Shown piece by piece: positions 48,631 to 60,457 of a stretch of 64,000 nucleotides of DNA. Position 1 is the first letter of the stretch. Each line of letters begins with the position of its first letter. Source of the DNA: Aspidapion aeneum (Eukaryota > Arthropoda > Insecta > Coleoptera > Brentidae). The stretch covers positions 26,736,602 through 26,800,601 of the forward strand of contig OY755039.1 of assembly GCA_963576565.1 (NCBI GenBank), in the 5' to 3' direction. The position numbers and the translations under genes are program-made. The notes below the pieces were generated by a model, which made no database searches, was not told where the DNA came from, and saw only the letters and a list, made by a program, of their open reading frames with translations.

Positions 48631-50250
48631 AAAGAAGTTAGTGGTAAACTTAAAACTAGACTGTTTTGGGACCCTTAAACTAATATAATCATTACGAAAT
48701 ACACTCCACTAAAACAATAAATTTAAAAAAAAACAGTAAAAGATTATCCGGTTTTAGTCAGAAATATTAATTTGATATCGGCACATTAAGAGTGGGAAAT
48801 AAAATATTAAAATCTAAACCGCTTTAAACTAAAAATATTTTTTATTTTTGAAACCTATTTTTAATTAAATTTTTTTATTAACAAGAGTTTTTCTACGCCA
48901 AATAAATAAACAATACAATTTTTGTTTAGAGTGCCAACATTAGGAAACACCGTTTTTTTTGTCCCTTTATTGACATAGATAACCCCATAATTTAAAATGC
49001 CTGTCGTTGGCACCTCCTTTTTTTTGGAAATATTAAAAAAAAAACAAAAAATAATAATTATAAATTACTCTAAAACCATGTATCTGTGTCTTCGGCTTAA
49101 AGTTTTAATTGGTTAGTCCCTAACACTTTAATCTAAAAAATTATTCAAGAGTGTTCCTTAATAATATGGCTTTTTTTACCTTATTTTTTGCATTCATCGT
49201 ACTGCACCTCTTTTGTTAACGTTTTAAGCCAGACTCATTGTTAAAACACTGTGGTTTATTTATTGCAATGTAAAGCAATGTTGTCAGATTAAAAATTTTT
49301 AATTACCGAAAGAAATTTCTTGCTGAAACCTTATTTAAAAAAAAATAAAATGAGGTGCCAAAAATAGGCTGAGTGCCAGCAATAGGCAAGTTTACCCTGC
49401 AATCTTTCGTTAAAATGACTAAATTTCTATTTAAAAATTTTTGAGCAATCCTCGAAAATTACTCTCTTTTTAGTTCTTTCTAGGAAATCACATTGACAAA
49501 TAAATAAATAAAACCACATACCAAAAATATTGGTCAATGTTAACTATCGCGTCATCAAATTATTATGGTTCTTCGAAATTAAACTGTCAGTTTTATTCTG
49601 CAAAAATTCGTTGCGAAAACATCGTAGCAAAATGGTGAATAAACCGGCAGGTTGATCAAACATTCAAGTCAGGATTTTCCTGCTATCTTACAAGCAACGT
49701 CCTTAAAACGGTACCGACAAGGCAATAAACAAAAGTGTTCCAAGTATACTAATTTAGAATACGCGGTACGGCAAATGATATAGGTATGATAGAACGTTTA
49801 AGCCTTTCATAATTACGATATCTTTAACAATAATAGAGATTTATTGGAAATCTGAAAATAGGGCTAGCAGTAATAAGGCAGCAAGTTTATTTAAATGGTG
49901 CTATAAACTTTAACGCGGCTGGAACAAATAGGTTATTGGAACACGCTTTAAGACTTTTTTCCAACATCATTTTACTAGTTTCCCCCCTCCTCTCCCTCTC
50001 TTCTCCCACCCTCCTTATTAGCAATAGTTTCACAAATTTAGAGCGATTTCAAAAATTCTTTTGGCACACGGTTTAAGATTTTTTTCGACATCATTTTCCC
50101 TCTCTCCTCCCCCACCTTCACTTAATGGAAGGTAACACTGTACGCGTCCGAAGAAAATCTACACGTACTTTTTGGGTAAAGCTAAATGAACTGTAAATGC
50201 ATAGTGCTTTTTATAAGGCTGAATAAGAATTAAACCCAAAAGTTGGAAAT
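48631..50250. other. Unassigned AT-rich DNA
   Basis: Recurrent phrases GTGCCAACATTAGG (48931), its inverse near 49003, and GTGCCAGCAATAGG (49374) hint at an old repeat at 48925-49400. A two-copy repeat of about 125 bp with CCCTCTC-rich tails lies at 49938-50120. No gene is recognised. Confidence 0.4.
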
Positions 50251-50484
50251 AAAAAAGCACCCAACTGCTAAATTTACTTGTAACTACTAGTCGCAGTTGG
50301 TTACAAACTTACTCAATAACCTGATTCATGAAAATACAAAACTGTATAATTCCGTAGGTGCGCTTTGGGCATCAAAACTAAAAGTTGAAGCATATCGTAC
50401 ATTATAGGTACCAATACCTATCAATTTTGTACTCATCTGCGACTAGTACTTACAAGTAAATTTAGCAGTTGTGTGCTTTTTTTA
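50251..50484. mobile_element. MITE with ~40-bp TIRs
   Basis: The left end AAAAGCACCCAACTGC...ACTAGTCGCAG and the right end are inverted copies over about 40 bp. Target duplication unclear. Confidence 0.6.
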
Positions 50485-51929
50485 TTAACATATTTTTTAA
50501 CCACACTCTTGAATGTTTAATCATTAGGTTAGTGTATAGGCCTATTTTTTAGGTTATTGTAACATAACGGGATTTGAATATAAATGGTATTTTTGCCATT
50601 TATAAGTTTTTAAAGATTTTTAATTAAATATTATTTTGACATCAACAAGCATTAATTATATGCAAGACTAGGTTAAGATTAAGTAAAATTTATGGCAAAT
50701 TTATGGGACTTGTTTTTGGGCATATTTTCAGGTTCGCTGTATTTTAATAAAACTTGTATTCGGCTAATATGTCCTTTGAGCCACTAACATCAAAATAATT
50801 CATATTTTGTAACTGGAAACATATTTGGTAAACTATTTTCAACTTTTAAGAAACACACTGTAAAATTTAAACTTTACCGAATTTCTAAATCCACGCATCT
50901 TTGAACTGCGGTGGTATTTTGTCTCTTTGTCTTTCTCGCCAATGCGAGAGAGCTTAAGATTCATACCACGGCAACCAAGAGTGTCTGTAGAGAAGAGTGG
51001 TGGAAGAAATCCGTTAAAGAAAGCTTAGATTTAGACCAATTAGCTAGCGGCAAACTGAGAATGTCTAGAGAGCAGGGTACTGAAACTGTCGAAAGTTGGA
51101 TTTTACTTTACTCTTTAGTTCGCCTTTGCTTGTATCGTTACGCTTCCGTTCACACTTCTTAAGGGGGGTTTTATTTCAACTGGGGAAATTTGTCAATCAT
51201 TTTAACATTGCATAAGCTATTATCTTTATTATTCATAATTATTTTGGTCTTTTCTTTTGGAGTTTATTAATTTTAAAACTTTTAATTATTACTGTTTCCA
51301 GTGTTTTTAAATAATGTTTTTATCTGTTTTATGGTTTTTTTAACATCAAAATACAAACCATTAGTTGCCCTAAAATTGGCATTTTTCTTCAACAATATAT
51401 CCCAAACCTAAACAGTAATATTAAGTAAATTAAACAGTTGATTGAATAGTTTCACTAATTCAATCAACGTTTAAGATGTTGATAAATATATATATTTACA
51501 ACAAATATATAAAAACTTTATGAAACCTAAAAGTTTAAGAAGTATAAATTATTGAATACAAAAGTTTAATAGTAGCAAAAAGTCGATATTCAACTAATAA
51601 ATATAAGAAGTGAAAGTGTGAAGCTACAAGAAGAAAATTGAAAAGGTATGTATGATTATCCTACATTAGTTATACATTTGAGAAAAACGTTTATAGCATA
51701 CTTTTCCTCCAAGAACCGTCAAACTCCCTTTCGAGATCGTGTAAATTTAATAACATATAATCTTTTTATAAATTATATAAGTTGTACCCTAAGTTGGTAG
51801 CTTAATACATTTAAGCCTTGGCCACTTGAGGTGACAGTACCCCTGTCACATACAGGCCCCTGTTACATTATGCTTTGTTTATTGTTCTGTTAGACATATT
51901 TTTAAAATAATAATAAAGATACACTAAGG
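50485..51929. other. Unassigned DNA with one GC-richer block
   Basis: 50890-51165 is GC-richer than its surroundings and includes an 83-codon open frame, with no recognisable domain or splice structure. It could be an exon, a promoter or an old transposon. The rest is AT-rich. Confidence 0.35.
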
Positions 51930-52599
51930 AAACGGTGCCAGGAAAGAACTTTTTTAGCTGGAATAGCAAAAATTTTTGTTGGTATTTCAAAGCGACTTTC
52001 CTGTACTAGGAAAGTCTACTTTTTAGAATTTAATTCCAAATTTTTTAGCTCGCTCAGCTATGTTTCTTTTGTGTCACAGCAGAGTGACTTTATGCTGTCT
52101 TTTTAGTATAAAGAGCTTTGCTAGCCCAGCTAAAAATTTCGCTAGAACTGCAAAGACGTCTTGGCAAAAGCTACTTTGCCATTCCAGCGAAAAAACTCTC
52201 CTGCTACAGCAGAAAATTCTTCACAAATTTAAGAAAAAAAGAGCTTCGGGAGAGATCGGATGTTGTCGATCTTGAATTTTGAGAAATTTGCCCTATTCGC
52301 GAAGGCCGAACTTTACATTCAATTAAAGTCGTCTGTGGAGGTAAGTGCCGCGCAGTGCGTTTCGGTAATAAATACGCGTGATGCGAGTGGGGGTCGTATA
52401 CAGTGCCTTTATACGGGAATAGTTTAATCCTAATTTCACGAGTTGTTGAGGTGCTTGATTTTTCTAATTTGTTTAAGATTTTACTTAGTATTTTGCAAAA
52501 AATATAAAAAACTATTTTCTACCATATTTTTATATTTTTTTATATCTCAAAAACTACAGCTTTCTAGAAAACCTAAAAAAAAAAGAATACATACACACA

Positions 52600-53245
52600 C
52601 AGTCTGTGTATTACTCTGAGCGTATCTGATGCTGTGTGATCGGTTATAAACTTTCACTCCTTAAAATTTTTTTGCTGATAGGTTTATTAACTTCAAATAA
52701 AAGTCTACCATTTTAGCTTCCTTTGTCAAATGTGACATTTGTAGCCTCCAAGTTATGTGAAAATTATGTTAATTTTTAACTGGAACACCCTGTATGTAGT
52801 GCAAAATTTGAATAAGGGTTGATATGCCGAACGTCCAGCGTCTTCGAAATGTCGAGTATAAAAACCTATTATTATACCTTTATCTTTAGTGGTTTTGACA
52901 AAAGATCAAAAAAACTTTGCCATAAGATGACTAACGTGCTACACAAGTTATGGATTTTTTTTAAACCACTAAAGATAAAGGTATTTCTGAAATCAGGATG
53001 AAAAGCTGTATTTAAATTTTGCAAAACATACAGGCTGCCCCATTTAAAAATTAACACAATCTCTACATAACTTGAAGGCTATAAACGTCATATTTGACAA
53101 AAGTAGCTAGAAATTGTCTAAAAGTTGCCTTTTCTTGACCAATTTTTATAATGAACCTAAGACGCAAACAAATTTTTGGGGGTAAAAGTTTATAAACAAT
53201 CACGCTGTACATAATTAGGATTTTTTAAATGGAACATCCTGTGTA
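52600..53245. repeat. Inverted repeat, ~240-bp arms with a MITE at the centre
   Basis: The arms at about 52600-52830 and 53000-53245 share GTCAAATNTGACNTTTNTAGCC, AACTGGAACACCCTGTATG-type and GCAAAATTT blocks in inverted order. TACAGG-type mariner ends occur inside the arms at 52794 and 53028. Confidence 0.65.
52877..52981. mobile_element. 105-bp TA-flanked MITE
   Basis: TA at 52875-52876 and 52982-52983. Ends CCTTTATCTTTAGTGGTTT and its exact inverse over 18 bases. Confidence 0.8.
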
Positions 53246-53514
53246 TTTATTAAAAATTCTTTAAGAAAATTTCTGATTCCAAAAATACCAAACCTAACAG
53301 CCTTTTCTCCTACCTTTTTAATGAAAGTTGAAAGGTACAACTATAAAAGAGGCGCTCTATCCTTTTTCTACACCGAACGCAGTACCTATAATAGATATGC
53401 TTTTTATTTAACAACTGTTGGAAATGAAGATAACAAAGTTGGTTGCCACAAAATTTTTTTTTACTCTACCAATTATTACCTTGTTTATATATATCATTGT
53501 TTTTAACACACATT

Positions 53515-53785
53515 AGTTCTGTAAGAAGAGTTTTTTTGCTAGACCTGAATAGTATTTTTCCTACTTGCGTGCGTAAAAATAGTTTTTACAGAAATAGTAA
53601 TTTATCTAACAAGCACGGAAATTCATGATGGATCGTGACGGCAGCTGCACAAGCAAGCCGTCAAGGGCAGTAAGTGCCACTGTTGGATAAATATCTATTT
53701 CTGTGCGTAAATACTACTTTTACGCCCGCAAGTAGGAAAAATACTTTACAAGTCTAGCAAAAAAACGCTTCTGTGACAGAAGTAT
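53515..53785. mobile_element. Foldback MITE, ~105-bp arms
   Basis: Inverted arms share TTTTTTTGCTAGACNTG and GTATTTTTCCTACTTGCG around a GC-richer centre at about 53635-53675. Confidence 0.75.
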
Positions 53786-54239
53786 TGTATGTTTAAAACA
53801 GGAAAGTATTTTTTTTTAATACTAGAGTATCTTTCCTGGAATAGCCAAAATATAATTTGTAACTTTATAAAAAAATTCTCCTGCCACAGGAGACACTTTC
53901 TTGGGACAGCAAAGTCTCTTTTCTATAACTGCAGTGGCCCGGCCCCATGCTGCAATAGCCAGATATTTTTGTAAATTTTAAAACATTTTTCCTGCGGCAG
54001 TGAAGACACTTTCTTGGAACAGCAAAGTCTCTTTTCTACGACAGCAATGTTAACTATAAGTAGGTTTTTTAATAAAAATTATCAGTGAACTTTAGTAAAG
54101 TTAACTTTACTATCACAGCAGAGAGCTTAGCTGGAGCTATAGGTAGAGAGTAACTTAGCTGGGACAGCGAAAATTTTAGCTGGAATGACAAAAAAATTTC
54201 TCAGTGTAGAAGATTTGTGGAGTGTTATTTTGGCCGAGG

Positions 54240-54516
54240 TGGATAATTGAAGATCCAAGTGGATGAAGGTGCCAAGTCGCAAAATTATTCTCTCGGTATT
54301 AACGGTCTTCGCATATTTTATTACAAATTTTTCGTTTAAATAAATTGTTTTATCACTTGTTAGGTCCCACCAGTCAATGATTTCCTATCATATGTATACT
54401 TCAAAAATGAACTTTGTAAGAAAAAATAGTGCATTTTCTTAGATTTGGTGAAAAAAACTTAAATTTAATAAACATGCGACATAGCATCTTCATCCACTTG
54501 GGTCTTCAATTATGTT
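54240..54516. mobile_element. MITE with ~38-bp TIRs
   Basis: Ends ATAATTGAAGATCCAAGTGG and, inverted, ATAATTGAAGACCCAAGTGG, continuing as GATGAAG. Non-coding. Confidence 0.7.
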
Positions 54517-54519
54517 ATA

Positions 54520-54755
54520 TAGAATATAGGTAAAATGTCTCCATTTGAAAATGCAACTGACTTGCAACCAAAGCACGGCTTATGACTTTTTAAGGCTAAA
54601 CCTAAGTTACCTAGCATTCGTTTTATGCATGTTGTTTGCCTTAATTACTAGCTGGTGCCTTGATAGAAGACACAATGTTGTCCAAGTAGGACTTTGGTAA
54701 AAGCGCGCTCTCTCTATTTGCATTTTCAAATGAGGACACTGTTCTATTATACTAG
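54520..54755. mobile_element. MITE with ~45-bp imperfect TIRs
   Basis: Both ends share TAGNATA and CATTTGAAAATGCAA as inverted copies. It lies immediately next to the preceding MITE. Confidence 0.55.
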
Positions 54756-55195
54756 GCAACTTGCTGATAGACGGAGATGGGCACAATGGGTTGCAAGCGA
54801 GAAATGCCTTTAACTAGAATATTTATAAACTTTCGGAACAGCAATAATGTTCTGTTCATACAGAAATCATGATCGGATTCTATTTTCATTAATTTTGTTT
54901 TTGCACAAAACAAAAGTTACAAAATAAACGAAATGAAAAATCAACAAAATCTGCCATAAAACACCTGCCCTACAAAGATAATGCAAAATAGGGAAAGTTC
55001 TTAGACTAATCTGAAATCCATCTGATTGTTGCTATCCATGCCATCAGTCGATGGAAGATATGATTATTATTCAGCCATCAGCGATAAAAGGCCAATAAAA
55101 ATTAGAAGAACCCGATGCGTTTAACCTAATTTTTAAATTTTATGACCTACCTTAACCGCGTATCGGGTCATCCGAAAGTGGGATTTAAAGTCACT

Positions 55196-55404
55196 AATTA
55201 AGTAATCGAACAACCACTTCGAGTTTATGCTTTATAATAAATGTATATTTTATTGATGCGAGTACAATAATAGACTTAAGAATACTAAAGGTAAAAACGT
55301 TTACAACAAATGAAATGAAATGCAACTCCTCATCTCCGATAGGTTTAGAGGTAGTCGGGTTTATCTAGATGATTCCAGGTAAGGTCGACGTCGGTCGTAT
55401 AACT
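55196..55404 (-). repeat. 3' LTR of the provirus
   Basis: 209 bp; in element orientation it starts AGTTATACGACC and ends TTACTTAATT. It differs from the 5' LTR at four single bases, all within about 55338-55366. Confidence 0.95.
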
Positions 55405-55418
55405 CCTCCACCCCAAAA
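55405..55418 (-). promoter_or_regulatory. Polypurine tract
   Basis: TTTTGGGGTGGAGG on the minus strand, directly next to the 3' LTR, the expected start point for plus-strand DNA synthesis. Confidence 0.8.
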
Positions 55419-55499
55419 TTAGACTTTACAGGGGCAGGTGGATGCTGGCCGGATCAATTTTTGGCTCACATTGTTTTAATTGTGAAGGAATGACGTTAG

Positions 55500-56907
55500 T
55501 GCTGTCTTGTTTTGTTGTTGTTCGTAAAAATTTGTCGGTTGATCTGAATTAGGCAGTCGTTTGGCAGTCTGATAAGGTATGTTCCCAAAAGTGTATGTAC
55601 TTCTTCTTGATATTGACAGGAAGTTTTAGCGTTTTCTTCATTTGGAAGAACAAATATTCATTGGTTTGATTTCTCTAGTTGGTGAATGATTGGTGTGGCT
55701 AATTTAATTTGTGTTTTCTGGCAGGTGGTTGGCTGATTTAGGAGCATGCTGGAGTCAATTAATGAAATTTCGCAAGGACTATCGGGTTCGCTGTTTTTGA
55801 AGTCTTCTTTTTTGCAAATATATTCATTTCTGGTTATTTCTGCGCATGGTTCTTGATAATATGCATGTTGCAATTTGTTTTTTATCAAAAAAATTTTCCG
55901 CGGGAAAACCACTTTAAACCAACTGCTCTCAAATTGTATTGGCACGGGATATAAATGCAAGTAGTCAAAAATGTCTTTAGATGTGATTGGAATGTGTAGG
56001 AGATAAGTAATTTTATTATTTAGAATAAAACAGTCTAAAGTGATAATTTTTCATAAAAAAATACATTTTGAAGAGTAACAGTTAATAACATTTGTTGTTC
56101 TCCTACTTTTTCTTGCAAAGACAATAATTCTTTGTGAAGATCAGATAACTTTATTATACTTGGATGCATGACCTTTAGTTTAGAAAATGTAATTGAATTT
56201 TCAACATCTTGCAAAATTGATTGAATAATTTCATAGGAGTTTATAAGTTGAAGCAAAATATCTTTGATAAAAAGGGAATTTTCTCTGTAGCCCGAATTTT
56301 TAACAATTTAAGCAATCTGATTGATTTTGGACTCTAAAAATTTTTCATTTTGAATTATTTGTTGAACCGTTTGATTAAATTTAGGAATAACACTAATCGA
56401 TAAGGAATTCTGTTTTAAAATTGTCGTCGACAATGTTTTTTGATTATTTTGTAACTCATGAAATATTTTTTCATAGTACTCGCCATCCGATGCGTCTAAA
56501 TTGCCTGTAACAGCCTTAAATACAGACCCTAACATGTTAATCATCCCACGTCTTAATCGTTTGGGATGAGGCAAAATTTCTGATATTTTGGTATCGATCC
56601 TGGTTTGTAATATTTTTAAAAGTTTTAGGTAATTCTGTGTATCGTTGGAATATCCAGTATGGCTATCTATTAAAGTCGTGATATTATTTACTTTTAAGTT
56701 TAATTTATTAGTTTCCCACAGTATGGGGTCTAAATCAAAGTAATGAATTAAAGTGTAGGTTTATTCTATTGTTTTTGCAGTTCCTAATTTTATTGGCATT
56801 ATTCCAAGCTTACTATCCAGTTTTTTTATAATCATTTCATCCTCAAGACCCGAAGCAAGGCCGAACCTGAAATACAAAACCCAAAGATAAAAGTTACCTA
56901 AAGTCAT
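55500..56907 (-). pseudogene. env: env-like gene, broken
   Basis: An ATG at 56907 begins a hydrophobic leader near the end of pol, and a TTTCAG acceptor-like site follows. The frame is stopped at about 56761 and 56308 and shifts after 56035; further pieces lie at 55658-55960. A basic cleavage-like site (KRLRRG) at about 56550 is followed by a glycine-rich hydrophobic stretch, as in insect retrovirus envelope proteins related to baculovirus F. Downstream are helical, Leu/Gln-rich segments. A transmembrane anchor could not be confirmed. Confidence 0.7.
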
Positions 56908-56924
56908 ATTTATTTTTAATTTGC

Positions 56925-57890
56925 GGTCTTTTTAAATTAGACATATGAATTTTACCGTGGGAGTTTGTTGATATTGTTTTACTTGCTGGGTTTACTGACA
57001 CCGTTGTAGTGGGTTCTAAGAATTTGTTTCCTAGTTTTTTCCGTTCATGTTTACGTATATATACTTCTTGATTGGGTTGAAATAAGATAGGATCATCGCG
57101 TTTTTTGTTTAATTTATTGATTAAAGTCGTTTTGAATTGGGCTAGTTTTTCGTTAATTTTTGAGTACAGTAATTAAGATTTTTTTTATGATCATTAACAT
57201 AGTTACTCATGAGAATATGGTCTAAATTTTGGTCGAAAGGGTCGTCGGACGAGATATGACCGTTTACAATGTCCATAGGCTTCATTTTTGTTACTGAATG
57301 TATAGTATGGTTATCGGCCAGGACCGCGTAGGAAATTTTATTTGTAATAGGTTCTTTCGAAAATCCTTGATTATTTAAAAGACAAATATGTTCTGCCAGT
57401 GTTGAGTGAAACCGTTCAATACTCCCATTTGAATCGGGGTGATTTGGAGAAATAAAGTGAACTTTTAATTTGTGTAAAAGTAAAAGTTTAGTAATTACGC
57501 TATTTTTAAACTCTGAACCATTGTCAAAATTAACTAAAAGGTTTGGTACACCGTGATGTGAGAAAAATGTCAATAATTTGTCGGCGATATCAGAGGCAGT
57601 CAGTGTTTTGAGATAGTATGCCTGAGCGTATTTAGAAAAGCTATCTATTACTGTTAAAAATTTATTATGTTCCGCGGTATAAGCTCAGAAGAGTTACGTA
57701 TAAGTGTCGATGTATAGGATTTCAAAAGGTTTAGTTGGGGTGGGGGTAATACATTTTTACTTTAACCGGGTGTCGTTCGTACTTGCTAATCTGGCAAATT
57801 TCACATTGATTTATGTATGCTTGAACGGAACTTTTAAGATTTGGCCAGTAATATTTTATTTTTATTTTATATTCTGTTTCCGGTGATTGC
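56925..57890 (-). pseudogene. pol: pol: integrase region
   Basis: The zinc-binding H-x-H part straddles 57890 and the Cys pair (CEIC) lies at about 57785. The catalytic core shows the conserved VIDSFSKYAQAY, the Asp in NFDNGSEF (about 57520) and the Glu of SNGSIERFHS (about 57410), so the DDE residues in the readable part are present. Stops and frame changes occur between 57862 and 57680 and a further shift follows 57142. The C-terminal GPY-like region and the PNQEVYIRKHERK block then run to the env start. Confidence 0.8.
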
Positions 57891-59739
57891 TTTTTCCTTC
57901 ATGATAGTTTTTTATAATTTCTGGAATGTCATTTTTTTCGGTAACGTCTAGTAACTTGATTGTACATTTCTTAAAGCGTAATGAAGGATATTTAAAATTC
58001 TTTCTGACGACTTCGCAAAACGGTTCATAGACGTCAGGTTCCTGGAAATATAAATAATAAAGTTTGTTCGGCAAAACATTTTCTTTTATGAAATTGATAA
58101 TGTCATTTTCAAAATTATTCTGTGATATTTGAACTAAATACCTTCTTTTTGTCGAAAAAGGTATTTGTAATTTTACAGGAGAGTGCAATACTTTAGAAAA
58201 AATTATTTGGTTGGCCCCATAGTTTACGGCTGTTTCTATTATTGCAATCCCCATGATAGGGTCGTCGTTATTAGTATGTATAGTGATATCATCGTCGTTA
58301 TTTGGGTTTGGTCTATTTGCTGTTTTTTTCTGTGTGATGGTCTTATCTACTTGTTGCTGAAATCCTGTCGAACGGGTTGACATGGCGTCTACCTGTGCGA
58401 TGTGTGATATTTGGTCCAGATTGTCGGTGTCTGATACATGTAATTCTATTCTTGAAAGTGCGTCCGCGTTACAATTTAATTCTCCAGATCTGTGGATCAA
58501 AGAATAACTATATTCTTCTAACTTTAAACGCCATCTGAGCAATTTGGAAGAAGGGTCTTTTATGGAATGAAGCCACTGGAGGGGCTTGTGGTCCGTGATA
58601 ATGAAAAAGGGACGTCCAAAGAAGTATGCCCAAACGATAGCTAATAATTTACGTTCAATTGTGCTCAGTTTGGTCTCACTGTCATTAAGGGTACGCGAAG
58701 CGTATGCAGCGGGAAGGTCTTGGCCAATGGGCCCTTGCGAAAGTACTGCACCTAGTGCGAAGCTTGTAAAATCGGTGGCCAGGTTGAATGGTTTGCTAAA
58801 GTCTAGATATTGTAATATAGGATCGTTTGTAAGAAGTTTTTTGCATGTGTCAAAACAAGTTAAAAATTCTTCATTATGGACAATTTTTGCGCCTTTTTTT
58901 AAGCATCTAGTGAAAGGTTTTGTGAGTCGGGCAAAGTCCTGTATAAATCGCCTATAATATCCAAGAAGGCCGAGAAATTCGCGTATCTGTTTCTGGGTAG
59001 AGGGAAGTGGCCAATCAAGGATGGAACGGATTTTATCCACATTAGGTTTTACTCCATCTGGGGTCAACACATGGCCTAAATAGGCGACTTCTTTCTTTAG
59101 AAATTCTGATTTCTTTTACTGTATTTTAAAGTTTGATTCGCGCAGCCGTTGAAAAACAGCTCTTAGGCGGTCAATGTGTTCTTGTAGTGACGTACTAAAA
59201 ATAATTATGTCATCTTGATATACCAAGCACATTTCATTCTGGATGCCTCTTAAAACGTTTTCCATCACTGTTTGAAAAGTGGCGGGGGCGTTCTTTAAGC
59301 CAAACGGCTTTCTCTGAAATTCAAAATGGCCGTTTTCCCTACTTGCCAAATCTAAGGTTGAGAAATATTGACATTTTCCAAGTTTATCAAGAAGATAAGT
59401 GACGTTAGGAAGGGGATAACGGTCATCTACAGTTTTAGAGTTCAATGATCTGAAGTCAAGAACAGCTCTATACTGTTGTTCTCCTGAAGCGTCCATCTTT
59501 TTTGGGACCACCCATAATGGAGAGTTCCAAGGAGAAGTGCTGGGTCTAATAATTTTTTGATCAAGTAACTGTTTCATTTGTTTTTCTACTTCTTTTTTGT
59601 GAGCAAAAGGTAATGGATACGATTTTTTGTAGACTGGTATTTCATCGGTGGTCCGTATATTATGTTTTATTTTGTTAGTAAAAGTAAGTGGCGTATTTTC
59701 TTGATAAAACACATCTGAAAAGTTATTTATTAGTGTCAA
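57862..59739 (-). pseudogene. pol: pol: reverse transcriptase and RNase H, deleted
   Basis: One frame covers RT (59739-59116) and RNase H (59070-57862), separated by a single nonsense codon at 59116. RT shows the SPWNSPLWVV box, the STLDLAS motif with the first catalytic Asp, and the YQDD box. However, the segment between STLDLAS and ENGHFEF is about 18 residues shorter than in family members, an in-frame deletion. RNase H keeps ATDFTSFALGAVLSQ and TDHKPLQWL, but the IERKLLAIVW box has Lys where the family has Glu, and a few residues are missing just after it. A linker leads into the integrase zinc finger. Confidence 0.85.
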
Positions 59740-60457
59740 AAGTTGATTTTTTTTCCTCCGAATTTAAATGGTTTAAACTAAATTTTGAAAAGTCCAATTT
59801 TGTTTTATGCGTTTCAACAATATTATTAAAATTGATTTCTTCAATTTCTTTGCGGTTCCATTTTTCTACTTCAAATGGTAAAGAAAAATCCATAGTTACG
59901 CTTTCACATGTATTATTTAGGATTGTAGTCAAGGCAAAACCATTTTTAGCTGATGTTAAACATTTTGGGATTTCGCAATTGTGTATTTTTTGATATGGGA
60001 TAATTATCTCACCATTTTTTACGTCTACAGGTACTCTTATTACCTGATGAACACGAGGTGGTATTGCAATACAATTATTTATTTGTGACTTGGTTTTATA
60101 AAATTGTAACTTAACCTTTGCATATGGTGTAGCGAGAATTCCAGAGTTAAAATCATGATTAGCTTGCAAAATTTTGAGATTGTCAATCCCAATAAGGCCA
60201 TTAAAAAAATCGTGAAATTTAAACAAAAAAAATTTTAGATTTTGGGCTTTTGGCAAATTAAATAATTTTGAGCAGGGCTGTTGAGACTACAAAAGGATCT
60301 TTTTTTATGTGGTTCGGGTACAATTTTTTTGTTATATTTGGATCTAAAAATGACCGTGTCGAGCCGCTGTCGATTAGTATTTTTAGTTTATGTTCCGGAA
60401 ATATAATGTATGGTAACTCACTGGAGCTATTCATATTAAAGGGTATTTCTTGCGGTG
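59740..60457 (-). pseudogene. pol: pol: aspartic protease region, frameshifted
   Basis: A LIDSGSTRSF active-site motif lies at about 60377-60348 in a frame different from both neighbours. The following part (60256-59723, LKFFLFKFHDFFNGLIGIDNL) is shifted by one base near 60270. The region after it is the protease-RT linker of this group. Confidence 0.75.

Larger units (their letters stand above)
51930..54205. mobile_element. Possible large motif-rich foldback region
   Basis: 51930-52240 and 53780-54205 carry many degenerate copies of a CTGGAACAGCAAAGTCTCTT-like motif; the left set largely matches the right set in inverted orientation. This suggests two ends of one large element with other elements nested between them. 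Boundaries and target duplication are not resolved. Confidence 0.35.

Noticed and set aside
58586..58957. 123-codon plus-strand frame
   Set aside because: Antisense shadow of the RNase H region of the provirus.
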